A stretch of 64,000 nucleotides of DNA from contig JARDYH010000002.1 of assembly GCA_029215795.1 (NCBI GenBank), positions 361,052,973 to 361,116,972 of the forward strand. The letters run 5' to 3'. This document shows positions 40,777-51,955 of this stretch, one piece after another. The stretch's first letter is position 1, and every line of letters starts with the position of its first letter. Source of the DNA: Anniella stebbinsi. Taxonomy: Eukaryota > Chordata > Lepidosauria > Squamata > Anniellidae. A program made the position numbers and the translations under genes. Under the pieces are notes generated by a model that did not search any database, was not told the origin of the DNA, and saw only the letters and a program-made list of their open reading frames with translations.

Positions 40777-41304
40777 GGCTGAATTCGGACAACACATTAA
40801 GCAACTGGGGGGGTGGGGGGGAACAATGGTCAGTTGTGTGGCTTATTGTCTTGTGTGGAGGGTAACATGCCGCTCACATACTACTGACCATATGCTATTC
40901 CGCCCAAATAAGTAACCGAGAGAAACACCTGGCTTGCAAGTTGTTTATCTCAAGGCCAGTTGTTTAAAAGTGTTGTGTGGAGGGGTGAGTGGGTGAATGG
41001 CGTGTGGTGAGTGGGTTAAAGCACAAGCCCATAGAGGCAGGCGGCAAGAGCGACCAAAGCGGCGGCTGCCACTCTGCTACAACTGGTGCAACTTGCAGAG
41101 GCTGCCGGGATAGAACTGGGAGGACCGAGGGAGGGGTGGGGGCTGTGTCAGTCAAATGCTGGGTTGACTATTAGTCCACTCAATGCCAGCCCCAACCACC
41201 CACAGTTGTGTAGGAACATGTTGTGTGGGGAGTACCCACAAAGTAAGCAACGATGAGTTGGCTACTCAACCCACCATTGACTAATGTGTTGTCCAAATTC
41301 AGCC
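40777..41304. mobile_element. Harbinger-like TIR element
   Basis: 528 bp, ends GGCTGAATTCGGACAACACA and, reversed, GGCTGAATTTGGACAACACA (nearly identical). Relative of 55613-56158, sharing CAGTCAAATGCTGGG-type interior. No clear duplication (CATT / TGTG). It lies just 3' of the CpG island. Confidence 0.65.
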
Positions 41305-42200
41305 TGTGTGTGCTCAGTGGGGGGGCGGAGGGGAGAGATTCGGATCTTAAGTGAGAAATGGGGCGTGAAGAGTCTGAACTGTGTGAAGCGAGGAGCAAGG
41401 GTTAAATAGCACCTCAGCCATGAATTTGCTTGAAGGCCTTGGGGCAAGCGTATAATGCCCCCTTAGTCCCTTCCTGAAATCTCTAGTGGTGGTAGGACCT
41501 ATAACAGTAGCCTACTTTACAGGGTTGTTGTAAAGAGTTCTGAGAATAGTAGCCAGGAAGAGCTTTAAAGCCTCTCTAGAGGCCTACACAAGTGTTATGA
41601 AGTGTAGTGCATCTGTAATTCAAGGCTGAATCCGCGCAGAGAAAAAAAGAAGATCCAGGATTTCAGTGTACAGGAGGTTCACATGAAGGCCAGCCATACC
41701 TGGGTCCTCACCCTCACCCTTCCTGCACCCTGAGCCCCGTGCCCCATAATTCAACACCCTTCCTCTGTCAGGGTGCCAGTTGTTTATGTTGGCTTCACAC
41801 CCCAAAGTACTTCTTGCCCGTCCTGTTTAGGCCTAATTCTCACTGAGGTTGTAAACTGTGTTTGGACCTAAGGAAGGGGGGCTGGCGTGAATGCTCTTTC
41901 ATTGAAACTATATTCCCTGCCTGGGGAAGACTAGCCTGTCAGGGATAGGGATGTCTCTTTTCTAGAACCCTTCTCCCTGACAAGCTAGATGTCTGCATGC
42001 AGGGATGATTGTTTTATATGGAGGTGTCTTTGGTCATGCGAGGCCCTTCCCCACTTGCTGCCTGGAGTGGCACAGAGCAGACACTGGCTTACGCCCTCAG
42101 TGAGAATCAGGTGCTAGTGACGTCTGTCTTTCTTGGCTCCAGGGCACCCTGCCTCTCAGCACCTTATAATTAACTGGGTGACTAGTTTAATCATTTTGTG
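41305..42200. other. No recognised feature
   Basis: Ordinary intronic sequence by eye. Confidence 0.45.
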
Positions 42201-42209
42201 CTTGTAAGG

Positions 42210-42481
42210 TAGGCTGACCAGATAAAATCCAGGTCAGGGCTCATATAACAGTTGTAGAGAAAAAGGATTTTCAGCCAGAGTCCCTCTTCATCACAACAGT
42301 TAAAGTTGCAGGCACTATACTAGAGTGACCATATACAAAAGAAGGCAACTTTAACTGTTGTGATGAAGAGGGAATTTCACCAGGAACTAATTGCATACAA
42401 ATGACACTGGCTGAAATTCCCTTTGCTCTACAACTGTTAAAGTGACATGAGCCTTGACCTGGATTTTATCAGGTCAGCCTA
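42210..42481. mobile_element. Composite MITE copy (AAAATCCAGGTC sub-lineage)
   Basis: 272 bp, flanks TTGTAAGG / TCGTAAGG (8 bp, one mismatch). Left unit internally deleted. Termini match 34907-35226. Confidence 0.85.
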
Positions 42482-42489
42482 TCGTAAGG

Positions 42490-43186
42490 TCCTGCCGAGC
42501 ATCTACATTACCCCAGAAGTTTGAGTAACATAGCACTCCCAAGTGCCCTTGCAGGCCCTTTGATCTAGTATCCCTCCGACCCCTGCCTGCCATGGTTCTC
42601 CCTTAACTTTCTAACGGAGCCATATTATCTATTTAGCCTACCTTCCTGGGACCTTGAATTTAGCAACATCTCTAGCCTTTGCTCCTAGCTATAACATGAT
42701 GTCTGTATAGGGCTCCTTATCTTGTGCAGGATTTGGTCCCCATAATATTTGCCTCCTTATATCCCAAATGGGCCCCTCCTCCAATATTCCAAGACTTTAG
42801 TAGTAAACACCCCCCACCCTCAAATAATTTCCTAAAATCTCTATAACTCCACCCTCCACCCCACCACACCACCTTACAGACTCCCTGGAGCAGCTTTTTG
42901 CATTAGTTTAGCTACTACAGTAACAGCTACCCCTTTGAGAATCCCCACCCTCTTTGACAGGCTGTAAATACTAGCTCTTGGCCTACTCTCCTGTGGCGAG
43001 TTTAAAGTGCCTGCAGGCAACCAAGCAGGGATATTTTTCCATAAATCTTTCTTTGGGGTTCTTGATGTGGCAAAAATGACTCGGCAGGGGTTAAGCGGGC
43101 ATGCCAAACAATGGTGGAAATCATACCGTTCCTCTGTGTATTTGGGATCAAGTGGAAACACGTGGTAAGATTATCTTTGCTCTTGT
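42490..43186. other. Unidentified
   Basis: C/T-rich 42740-42880. A 95-codon minus frame at 42874-43161 shows no recognised domain. Confidence 0.4.
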
Positions 43187-43257
43187 CTTTTGGAAAGTTA
43201 ATGTTTATTGTGAGCTGCACTGGGTACAATTTATTGTAGAAAAGCAGCAAATAAATG
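43187..43257 (+). mobile_element. LINE-like 3' tail
   Basis: TTTATTGTGAGCTGCACTGG, then AGCAAATAAATGTAC. Short and weak. Confidence 0.4.
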
Positions 43258-43263
43258 TACTAA

Positions 43264-43401
43264 AGGAGTAATCCTATGCATGTTTAGACAGAAAAAAGTC
43301 CTACAGCTCCCAACATTCCCCAGCCAGCCATGCCAACTGGGGAAAGTTGGGAGTTGTGGGGCTTTTTCTGTCTGAACGTGCATAGGATTGTGCCCTTAAT
43401 G
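43264..43401. mobile_element. GCAATCCTATGCATG-family foldback MITE
   Basis: Well-preserved two-armed copy from AAGGAGTAATCCTATGCATG to CATAGGATTGTGCCCTTA. Confidence 0.75.
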
Positions 43402-43496
43402 AGTGGAAGTGATGGTGCTGGGATCAACTCATTATGAGCGAGGCCTGAACGTCAGTGGAGTTTGGACTCTGATCACAATAGGTATGGGACTGCTTA

Positions 43497-43628
43497 AGAA
43501 CAGCCTTCCCCAACCCGAAGTCCTCCAGATGTGTTGGACTACGGTTCCCATACTCCCCAGAGCCTGCTGGCTGAAGATGATGGGAGTAGTATCCTTCTGG
43601 AGGACAACAGGTTGGAGAAGGCTGATTT
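43497..43628. mobile_element. CAACTCCCATCA-family foldback MITE
   Basis: AACAGCCTTCCCCAACCCGA and AACAGGTTGGAGAAGGCTG form the outer arms, with the stem centre near 43562. Confidence 0.75.
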
Positions 43629-43689
43629 GCCAAGTGGCAAAAATGGACAGCCCTGTTACCGTCCCCAGCCAATCCTGTTGACCTGAGAC

Positions 43690-44215
43690 CCCAATTTATT
43701 TATTCAGTTTATATCCTGCTTTTCTACTACAAATAGTGCTCAAGGTGGCTATTTTAATAACGTGTGAGATAAAATGCAAAATTAGAATTACATCATAAAA
43801 ATAAATCAATTAAAAACACATCAGTAGTCAAGGAATAAACAACATCCATCAGTTAAAACCTACTTCAGCGTCAGCTTAAAATAAGCTAAACGACTGTCTG
43901 AATAAAAATGTCTTTGCTCACCAGCAGAAGGGCAACAGTGATGGAGCTAGCCTCCCCCCCCCCCCCCCACCAATCAGGGAGTTCAAGAGCTTGGAAGCAG
44001 CCACCGAGAAGGCCCTGTTTCATGTTCCTGCCAAACATGCCTCCAATGGTGGTGGGACTGAGAGAATGCCTCTCCCAAGGATCTTAAAACCTGGGCAGAA
44101 TCCTAAGGGAGACTGTGATCTTATAAATAGCCTGGTCCAAAATTGTTTAGGGCTTTATAGGTCATAAGCAGCACTTTGAAATGTGCCTGGGAACGGATCT
44201 GCAGCCAGTAAAACA
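43690..44215 (-). mobile_element. L2 LINE 3' end
   Basis: On the minus strand the ORF end (codons around TTCAAAGTGCTGCTTATGAC and GAGAAGGCCTTCTCGGTGGC-like words) is followed by an A/T-rich UTR. A 15-C run (43954-43968) lies inside. Confidence 0.65.
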
Positions 44216-45240
44216 AGAGAGTTACATGCTCTGTCTCTCTTTAGCCCCAGTCCACAGTTTGTCTACAGCGTTCTGGACGTAGTGTGTGTTGCAATCATCG
44301 AAACGGGCTGCCTTCTCTCCGACGACTTCCACGTGCTGCTGAATCTCACTTCCAAGAACTCCATTATCTTTAGTGGAGTTGCTCATTTCCACTGAGGATG
44401 AAGGACTGTGATTTGTGCAGGGCCTTGGAGGGAACATGTGGCAGGGCGAGGCTTCGAACCCAGATCTGTCCTTGAGCCACTCAACAAATGACACAATACA
44501 GATATTGTGTGATTGCGGAAGAAAAGCTGCCAGATGGAGGGCTAATACTCGAAAGGCCCGGTGGGCAGCTCTTCCGCCTTTTCTTCCTGAACAGCTTTTC
44601 TCTAGTAAGACGAAAGATGGACGTGGCGAGAAGACCTAGGAGGGCTACAAATCGAAGGCAGCAAAGTCTGGACCCGCCATGAAATCCCGTAGATGTGGCA
44701 GCGCAATTGCACAGCGAAAGCCTCTTCTGGTAGCAGCCCCCATGAGTCAGGCTTTACACTTCCTCATTGTCCATTTGAGTGAGAACAAAGCCGCCACTTT
44801 CCCCAGCGCCCTGCTGTTTAGTCGTAGGGCGCCTTCTCGCAGAAGTCTTGGCAGACTGAGCCTGGAAGCGCAGCAAGTAATAAAAATTTGGTCTCTTTGG
44901 GCCTTGGGCCAGCCAGGTGCCTCTGCAATTGTTATGTTGCATGTTACCTAGACAGGAGCGTGTTGTTAATTAGGAGCCATGGGAGGCCGTGGCGAAAAGG
45001 TGTTGCTGCTTGCAAATCCTGGTCTGGAACCAAAGTTGGATTTCTGCACCGTCTCCTAAAGAGCCGCCTAGCTCACACCAGGCATCCATCTAGTCAACAT
45101 CCTGTTCCTTACAGTGGCCAGTTGGGTGTTTTCGGGAAGCACCTTTGCTAGTCATGCTGGGAACATCTGTCCCTTGATGTTTATCTCGTCGCGCTGACAT
45201 TTTGCGGTACATGGCCTCTAGACATGGAGGTTCCCTTGAG
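44216..45240. other. Unidentified
   Basis: A 90-codon minus frame (44222-44494) stays open and contains a B-box-like GGTTCGAAGCC. It looks more like repeat-derived than protein-coding DNA. The rest has no assignment. Confidence 0.4.
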
Positions 45241-45250
45241 CTGGCAGGGC

Positions 45251-45449
45251 CAGTGAAGGCTGGTGGCTCCGATGTCAGTGGGGCGGTGAATCCGCACCGG
45301 GTTTCGGTCAGAACCAGTCAGAACTCTCAAGGAGCTCTCCAAGGAGCTCTCCAAGGCGCTTCGCGCTTTGGGTAGCTCCTTTAGCGTCCTGATTGAAACC
45401 TGGAGCAGCTTCACCGCCCCACTGTCGTCGGAGCCACCAGCCTCCACTG
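45251..45449. mobile_element. Palindromic hAT MITE, CAGTGGAGGCTGG family (best copy)
   Basis: 199 bp, ends CAGTGAAGGCTGGTGGCTCC and GGAGCCACCAGCCTCCACTG, flanks GGCAGGGC / GGCAGGCC (8 bp, one mismatch). An internal AGGAGCTCTCCA is locally duplicated. Confidence 0.8.
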
Positions 45450-45567
45450 GGCAGGCCTAATGCCCATTCACACACCCGTCCTCCGTGGACTGGTTCCAAG
45501 TACAAACTTGGCACAGTGCTTGTATCCATAGCACAGGAGGAACAAGCCGCTTATCCCTTTCCACTTA

Positions 45568-45752
45568 GGGACATTGGAAGCTGCCCTATACTGAGTCAGA
45601 CCATTGGTCCGTCATGCCAGTGTTGTTGACACTGACTGGCAGCAGCAGTCCGGATTCTTTCCCAGCCCAGCTCGGAGATCCTGCCAGGGATTGAACTGGG
45701 GGCCTTCTGTATGCAAAGCAGGTGCTCTACCGCACTGCGCTACGTCCTCTTT
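45568..45752 (-). mobile_element. tRNA-derived SINE (type 2)
   Basis: Reversed, the head has a TAGCGCAGTGCGGTAGAGC-like A-box region, ATGCAAAGC, and a B-box-like AGTTCAATCC. The body has ACTGACTGGCAGC and ends with GGAAGCTGCC and CCTATACTGAGTCAGACC reversed. The most complete copy of this type in the window. Confidence 0.75.
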
Positions 45753-45759
45753 CCCTACG

Positions 45760-46795
45760 GCAGTGTGCTGCAGCTAAAAGAACAGAAACGCCTTCTCCGT
45801 TTGTTATCCTGCTTGTTCCACCCCTATCCCACCTGCCTGACTTTTTTTTTATCACATCTTGCCTGATGATGAGATCTGGAAATCTCATCACTTGCACATT
45901 TGTTTTGGTGCTCTCTTGAGCGGCCTAATAAAGGTATTGCAGTAATATGTATTTTGGAATCTTACTTATGCTCAACACGGCTACCTTTGGGGTTTTTGTG
46001 AGAAATGCCTTATAGCGCTTTTAAAAGATGAAGCTGCAATCCTGTGACTTCAGCCCTCCATGCTGGTAAGTGCCTGAACTCGGAGCCTTACGAGCATCCC
46101 GTGCACAGCGGGAGGTGCAGCGGAGGCAGCCTTCTCTGCTGCTGCTTCTACCACCCGGCATTTTTGCTAGACAGGCTTTTTTGCCCATCTAGCTGGGGCG
46201 TTCCGGAGGGGGAGGGAAGGAGACTGGGAAGGCCTAGGAGTGGCTCATATCCCGGCTTTTCCCCTTCGCACCCATCGGATCGGCCCCTTTACCCTGTCTT
46301 TGAAGTCCAGTTGGTGTAGTTTTTTCTATGCTAGCAGGGCCGGGGCAGAGCACGGATACCCAGATCTGAGTCCAGAGCACTGTCTCCGACCTCGGACCCA
46401 GGAATACTGAGTGGCCCCCTAGCTGCTGTCTTGGGGCCATAGGATCACTCCATAACAGATTTATTCTGGCTTAGGCGTTTGTGGATTGGAGAGCCCTCTT
46501 CGTTGCTTGTACTAAGTTTCAGAAATGTTAAAATGGCGGAAGTGAAGATGTGTGCATTTAAAAATATGTTTTGACATACGTCAAGTTCCTTGGAAGCTTA
46601 ACAAAAACAACGGAAGGATTCCAGCGCTGCTTTCTTAAAAGGCCTCTTGTCAGTTCTGCTGAAATGGCTTTTCTACGTATTTCAAGAGCTGGTTCACAAG
46701 ACACCAAGAAGTAGGTTGCACAGAAGTTCGGGTTATATTTCCAGATCTGCACTTGTGTATATATGAATTGGCTCTAAATCTAGATACAGGTGAAT
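45760..46795. other. Mostly unidentified
   Basis: 45800-45980 has GCCTAATAAAGGTATTGCAG and CTCAACACGGCTACC, reminiscent of an old retroelement 3' end. Nothing else assigned. Confidence 0.35.
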
Positions 46796-47060
46796 AAATC
46801 AATTTAAATCAGGCAAAGACGTACTTCTTTTCCCGGGCATTTTGACCTGAGTTATGGCTCGGTCATCGTGGGCGGCTTTTGTTTCTTAGATTATGTTTTT
46901 ATGGTTGGATTTGTATAATTGTGTTGATTGTGGTTTGTGTTGATTATATTTTTCTGCTATATTAATAGATTTCTGTATTTGTGTTTTAAGTCACTTTGAG
47001 ACTGCTTGTTGTGGTGTGAAGTGACTCATCAATATTGTTGTTGGTGTGAATAATAAGTGA
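46796..47060 (+). mobile_element. L2-type LINE 3' tail
   Basis: AATCAGGCAAAGACGTACTT (end of ORF), then a long AT-rich UTR with TTTTAAGTCACTTTGAGACT. Confidence 0.6.
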
Positions 47061-47217
47061 TACGGTGATTGATGGTATTAATTAGGTAACAGTTAGCACT
47101 TGAATTGGTAGATTTTCTTGTGTATGCGTGTAAGTTTTCTGATACATTTCTGTTAAATCAGGCTTTTGGAGAAGCTGCAATCTGCAAATGGAATATCTTC
47201 CTTACCCAGCAAACAGA

Positions 47218-47310
47218 CTATTATTATTTATTTATTTATTTAGTATTTATTTATTACATTTATATACTGCTCCATAGCCGAAGCTCTCTGGGCGGTTTAC
47301 AAAAATAAAA
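47218..47310 (-). mobile_element. LINE 3' tail
   Basis: (TTTA)n, then ATACTGCTCCATAGCCGAAG and CTCTCTGGGCGGTTTACAAA. Confidence 0.7.
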
Positions 47311-47860
47311 ACTTTGGGCTAGATCATATTTATTTGGTATTGCAAAGTACTGTACATTATATATAAATATAAATTTATCACAGCCTATTGGCCAATAGTA
47401 CATAATTTAAAAATACATAATAAAGGACTAGTATTAAAACACTTGAAGTACTGTACATTAGAGAGCCATATAACAGGTCTGCAAAAGTGGGAGGGGAAAA
47501 AAAGAGAGGATTCACTTATTACTTTGCAGTGAATCATCATGTATATTCATCCTATCAACCTTTCTCTCCATATAATCTCTACATGCCCATTGCTTTTCCG
47601 TTTTTGTCCATAGCTCTCCTCGCCCCCAAACTCTGAAAAAGTGTCAATGCCGGATTCACAACAAGGCACACGATTTTGTGTATAGCTTTTGTAAGAGAAG
47701 CCCATTTGCAAGCTGCTTTTTTGGAAAGCAGGTGCCTTACCCTGGTTTTGATGGGGCTGCTGGCATGTGGCTTGGCTCGCTTGCTTGAGTCATCTAGAAC
47801 GATTTTCTTTGCAAGCACCTGTTTGTACCCATCTTAACCTCTAGTGCCTTATCTGATTTG
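47311..47860. other. Unidentified AT-rich DNA
   Basis: AAGTACTGTACATTA occurs twice (about 47344 and 47444). No other structure recognised. Confidence 0.4.
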
Positions 47861-47865
47861 CTTGG

Positions 47866-47987
47866 GTTAACCCAACCTGGTGCCCTCCAGAATGTTCTAG
47901 CCTTCAGCTCCCATCATCCCCAGCCAGTCAGGAATGCTAGAAGTTGTAGTCCAAGTAATCTGGAGAGCACCAGGTTGCGGAGGGCTA
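47866..47987. mobile_element. CAACTCCCATCA-family foldback MITE
   Basis: ACCCAACCTGGTGCCCTCCA is mirrored by TGGAGAGCACCAGGTTGCGG. Confidence 0.75.
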
Positions 47988-49090
47988 GGTTACACTGTGG
48001 GGAGTTAGCTGATGTTGTGGATGCTCCTTGGAGCAGGGCTTTTGGACTTAAGTTCTCTCCCTATAAATCTCTGAACACCTTCGGCTCTTTCTCTTTTGCT
48101 CTTAGATGCATAGAAATATTGTAGGATTGGGGTCTGGCTTCCCTATTTGCATTGCCAAGAATACTAATCAGAGTCTTCCAGTTCTGCTTTTCTGCATGCA
48201 ACTGCTATAATACTCACGAACCCTGTTACCTTCAGTGTACACGCCGGACTGTACAGAGTCTCCAGTTTTGTATTGAGAATTCAGGCTCCTTAGAATCTCC
48301 GCTTTCGTAACGAAAGCAACTTTCTAGGCCTTATGACAAGGACTACATGTGTGGAGATCGCCTAGTAAAATTTCAGAAGCTGGATGGTTGTTGTTGTTAT
48401 TACGGTTGATTGCCAATGATTTCTTTCCCCCTCCCCTATTGAAATGGAACACTTCAAAATTATTCAAAAAAAGCAAATATTGGCAAACTTGTATGATGTG
48501 TACAGGTTGAGGGGATTTAGTGTTTCTTGGTATAGTATCTGATTTACCTTTAGCACAACTTGGTTTAAAAAAAAAAAGAATTGTAATCTTCAGTTTTTTT
48601 GCTGCTAAAGGTCCGCTTTCTGCTCTCGGTCTGCTTTGCTTCTGTTCTCATAAAGGACTACCAACACCTTTTTTTGTACATTTTAAAAAAACCCATAAAC
48701 AATATTACTAATTAAGGCCAAGAATGATAACTGAAAGAATTTATCCCCAGCTTTAAAAACGTAGCTGGATTTCTGTGATCCTAAAAAAAAAAAGCCCTGT
48801 TGACAGAGATTAATCTTGGCCAATTTTCTGAACGCTGCAATCGATTGAGTTAGGTTTCCTGTTCCTTGCAGACTCCGGGTTGTTGTGCGATCCTAACGTG
48901 GAAGTAAGTCCTATTGAGCTCAGTGGGCTGATACTTGGGTAAGCGCGCATAACTGCACCCTTTATCCGATGGACTTCCCTGCTGCTAGAAGTGGATGCCA
49001 GCTATTGCAGCATGAATCCAGGGGCTGTGCATCGAAGTGCTAATGCCTTAACGGAGGCCTGGAGTGGGGTGCAGCTTAATCCCACATCTT
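47988..49090. other. Mostly unidentified
   Basis: 48885-48960 is an ACTTACCTGGGAGTAAG-type scrap (GTGGAAGTAAGTCCTATTGA). Poly-A runs at 48570 and 48784. Confidence 0.4.
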
Positions 49091-49093
49091 TCA

Positions 49094-49206
49094 ACAGTAG
49101 CTCTCCCCAACTGGTGCCCTTTGGGCGAGTTGGATTACAAGTCTGGGGCATTCTGGGAGCCCTGGGGCATTCTGGGAGTCCTAGTCCAACACATTTGCTT
49201 GGAGAA
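49094..49206. mobile_element. CAACTCCCATCA-family MITE, worn
   Basis: CTCTCCCCAACTGGTGCCCT, and CATTCTGGGAGTCCTAGTCC as the mirrored side. GGCATTCTGGGAG is duplicated at 49147 and 49167. Confidence 0.6.
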
Positions 49207-49254
49207 AACTGTCCTATGGGCTTTTGCTGATATTTGAATCAGAACACCATGAAA

Positions 49255-49510
49255 AACAGGAGAAGGACATAAGAAAAGCCATGATGGGTCAGACCATAAC
49301 CTCGCATCCTATTCCCCACAGGGACCAACCAATTGTTGCTGGGAATCCCCACAAGTGGCGCCGGAGGGCAATAGCTTTTTCCTGCTATTGTTCTCTAGTT
49401 ACTAGCGTAACTAGCTGCCTCTGATCCTGGGGGTAGGCTGCAGCCACCGTGACTTTGTGTCTTATCCTGCGTGGATTTGTCTAATCCTCCTTTAAAGCCG
49501 TCTTTAACTT
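49255..49510 (-). mobile_element. Old CR1-like 3' region
   Basis: GACATAAGAAAAGCCATGAT and GGGTCAGACCATAACC (reversed UTR), then GGATTTGTCTAATCCTCCTT. Confidence 0.5.
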
Positions 49511-49592
49511 GGGGTCAATTTAACCTCTGGTCTGGCATCTGTCCTGTTCTTCTTTTGACTCAGGTGTAAAGGGCCTGTCTGTGTCCCCGGAT

Positions 49593-49608
49593 CCCCCCCC
49601 CCCCCCCC
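49593..49608. repeat. Poly-C run (16 C)
   Basis: Uninterrupted C run after GGAT. Confidence 0.9.
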
Positions 49609-50035
49609 GTCCCCAGGAAGGTGCATCCTACCCAGCTCGGGCAGAGGGCAGAGTTCGAGCAGTCTTCCTGTTGTCAGTTGATTTGACTGCATACAACCCA
49701 TCTGTTCTTTTGCAACAGCAGCGAAAAGAGGCACAGGCGTGGAAAGGCTGAATGAGGCACTGAAATCAGTTCAACACGTGCACGGTCTACAGCAACAGCT
49801 TTTAGTGCTTACACTGTGCTTACAGTGTGAGGACCTCTCCCTCCGGCCCCTTTCATTGCTAGTTTTCCTTCCTTGATCATTTTCAGTTACTCCGGAAAGT
49901 AGCTGTGCGTCAGATGGGGTCACTGCCTTTGCGAAATCAGCAAGTTTTACCTGCACGTTCCAACTTTTTCTTACTTTCAGTTCCTCATAGTGCTAGACAC
50001 GGTCCCCGGCGAGACAGGATATAACAAGGCCTTCC

Positions 50036-50150
50036 TCGTCCTGGTGCCCTCCAGATGTTTTGGACTCCCAACTTCCATCATTCTCGACTATTGCTCACGC
50101 TGGCTGGGGCAGATGGGAGCTGAAGTCCCCAACATCTGCAGGGAATCAGC
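50036..50150. mobile_element. CAACTCCCATCA-family MITE
   Basis: CGTCCTGGTGCCCTCCAGAT, then TGGACTCCCAACTTCCATCA, with mirrored GATGGGAGCTGAAGTCCCCA. Confidence 0.6.
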
Positions 50151-50555
50151 ACGGATGTGGGGCAGGGGACCTGTCTCGGAAAACGTTTCATCTCATATGT
50201 TGGTTAGTAACAATGAATGCATGCTGATTGCAAAGACAATATTAGGCAACCGTGGCGGTTCCAAAGTTGTAATTAATAGGTGATCATCCCTCATAGTGAG
50301 AGAATACATATGTCATTAAAATACATATATGCCTGAGTGGTAAATAGAACTAATAAGTAGTCACAGTGAAATTGAAGGTGCCCCAACAACCTCAGTGGAA
50401 GAGAGTAAAACTCTGTTGAAATGGATCAGTGCTTGTCAGCAGATCATGCACAGTTGTTTAGGTTGCTGAAATTAATTAAAGCATCAAAAGTGTATGCTAT
50501 TATCCTTACGTTTATACGAGCATTCCAATGAAAATGTCTAATATATCACTTACAT
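50151..50555. other. No recognised feature
   Basis: AT-rich; nothing assigned. Confidence 0.4.
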
Positions 50556-50562
50556 CCACAGT

Positions 50563-50640
50563 AAGGGTGCGATCCTATGCAGGCTTAGAAAAAGGTCTGA
50601 CAACTTCTAGCATTCCTTCAGCCAGCCATGATTGCGCCTT
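50563..50640. mobile_element. GCAATCCTATGCATG-family MITE, one arm
   Basis: TAAGGGTGCGATCCTATGCA to GCATTCCTTCAGCCAGCCAT. The second arm is reduced to ATTGCGCCTTGA. Confidence 0.6.
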
Positions 50641-50659
50641 GAGTGGCCTTAGGGCAAAT

Positions 50660-50895
50660 CAGCCGCAGTCCCTTGTCCGCAGTATGTCGTAATAACACAT
50701 TTTGGCCAGGCCAAAGTTTCAAAAATCCTAAAACAGCCCGCGGGTTGTGGGTGGTTACTTAACCACTGCAACAACCCACCCTTGCTGGGTTTGGACGGCA
50801 CAATAAGCCATGGTGCAATGTCCACCATGGCTTGAATATTCAAAATGGCCGTCGGCATGTGCCACAACCCACCTAAGCCGTGGTGCAGCGTCTGA
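50660..50895. mobile_element. Harbinger-like remnant
   Basis: TAAGCCATGGTGCAATGTCC mirrored by CTTAAGC-like and CCACCATGGCTTG, then ACCTAAGCCGTGGTGCAGCG. Resembles the 22996-23507 element. Ends unclear. Confidence 0.4.
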
Positions 50896-50924
50896 ATCGT
50901 CCCTCTGTCGCGGACCTCAGAGTG

Positions 50925-51345
50925 ACGGGTCTTGAACAAAGGGACTTCAAGGACCGATTTCGATGGGAAACAGCTGGACCAGAATTCTTAAAGAAGCTTA
51001 ACTCATATCTGCTGTGGCTTGAATAGGGGGAAAGCTTTGTTTTAAAACACACACACACACATACACACACACACATTCTGTGTGTTAATCGGCTCATGAA
51101 TGCAAGGGTGTCTGTGTCATCACCCAACAACGGTTTTGTGAATGGCCATTGTGAAAGGAATGACCGCTGTCTGTACTTTTTAGTGTTTTATTTTCCTCAG
51201 AGCTCACTGTTTACAACTCCCCCGGGCCCCCATTCCCCCAATCTTGTGTGTATTTCAGCCAGTTGAGGGTAACACTTCATGCACCTGGAATCGACTGATT
51301 CCATGAAAGCTTATGCCAAAATAAATTTATTAGTGTAGATCAGAC
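50925..51345. repeat. Second copy of the 33300-34300 repeat
   Basis: Ends with TGAAAGCTTATGCCAAAATA. Contains a (CA)n tract at 51048-51073. Confidence 0.45.
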
Positions 51346-51460
51346 TTCCATAAGCAGGCACCCTCCAGGTGGGTCGGAATACAATTCTCATCATCCCCAG
51401 GTGGATGATGGATGCTATAGTCCGACCCATTTGGTGTCCCAGTTGGTTGGGGAAGGGCCC
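51345..51460. mobile_element. CAACTCCCATCA-family MITE, worn
   Basis: GAATACAATTCTCATCATCC is mirrored by GGATGCTATAGTCCGACCCA. Confidence 0.55.
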
Positions 51461-51495
51461 CGTTTAAATCTTGCCTGTGTTATTCACTCTTTAAG

Positions 51496-51586
51496 GGGGC
51501 AATCCTATGCGTGGCTGACTGGGCATTCTGGGAATTGTAGGACTTTTTTCTGTCCAAAAATGCAAAGGATTGTGCCCTTAGTGGCT
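51496..51586. mobile_element. GCAATCCTATGCATG-family MITE, shortened
   Basis: GGGGGCAATCCTATGCGTGG and the full right arm TTGTAGGACTTTTTTCTGTC to GATTGTGCCCTTA. Confidence 0.65.
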
Positions 51587-51734
51587 TCCCTGACCGAATA
51601 CTGGAGAGTAGTGTATGTGAATTGTTATTATTGCTTATTATTATTTTTATTCATTTCACTTCTATATTGCCTAACAGCTGAAGCTCTTGAGTGAATAGAC
51701 TCCAGTGTCAAGTGTTATTGATTAGAATGACTGA

Positions 51735-51955
51735 TCAACGAAATGTTCTCTCAGCTAGTGATTTGGCTGATACTTTATCATAGGAAGATGTCTTACACCA
51801 GGTTGGGCTAGCCAGATATTGTCTCCTGTGACTGGCAGCGTCTCTCCAGGGTCTTGGGCAGAGAAGGGGCTTTCCATAATCTAAGGTCTTTTTAACTGGA
51901 GATATTGAAGATGTAGTCTGGGCCTTTTGCATACAGAGCAGGTATGCCAGGCTCC
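51735..51955 (-). mobile_element. tRNA-derived SINE (type 2), diverged
   Basis: GTGACTGGCAGCGTCTCTCC and CTTTTGCATACAGAGCAGG match the type 2 SINE body and head, with extra sequence between them. Confidence 0.5.

Noticed and set aside
39959..40915. 318-codon plus frame across the CpG island
   Set aside because: It runs through the SLC12A9 exon in a different frame and on into the intron. GC-rich, stop-poor DNA explains it, and it has no domain.
44222..44494. 90-codon minus frame that looked protein-like
   Set aside because: Abuts an L2 end and contains a tRNA B-box-like word. No family could be named, so it is not called a gene.
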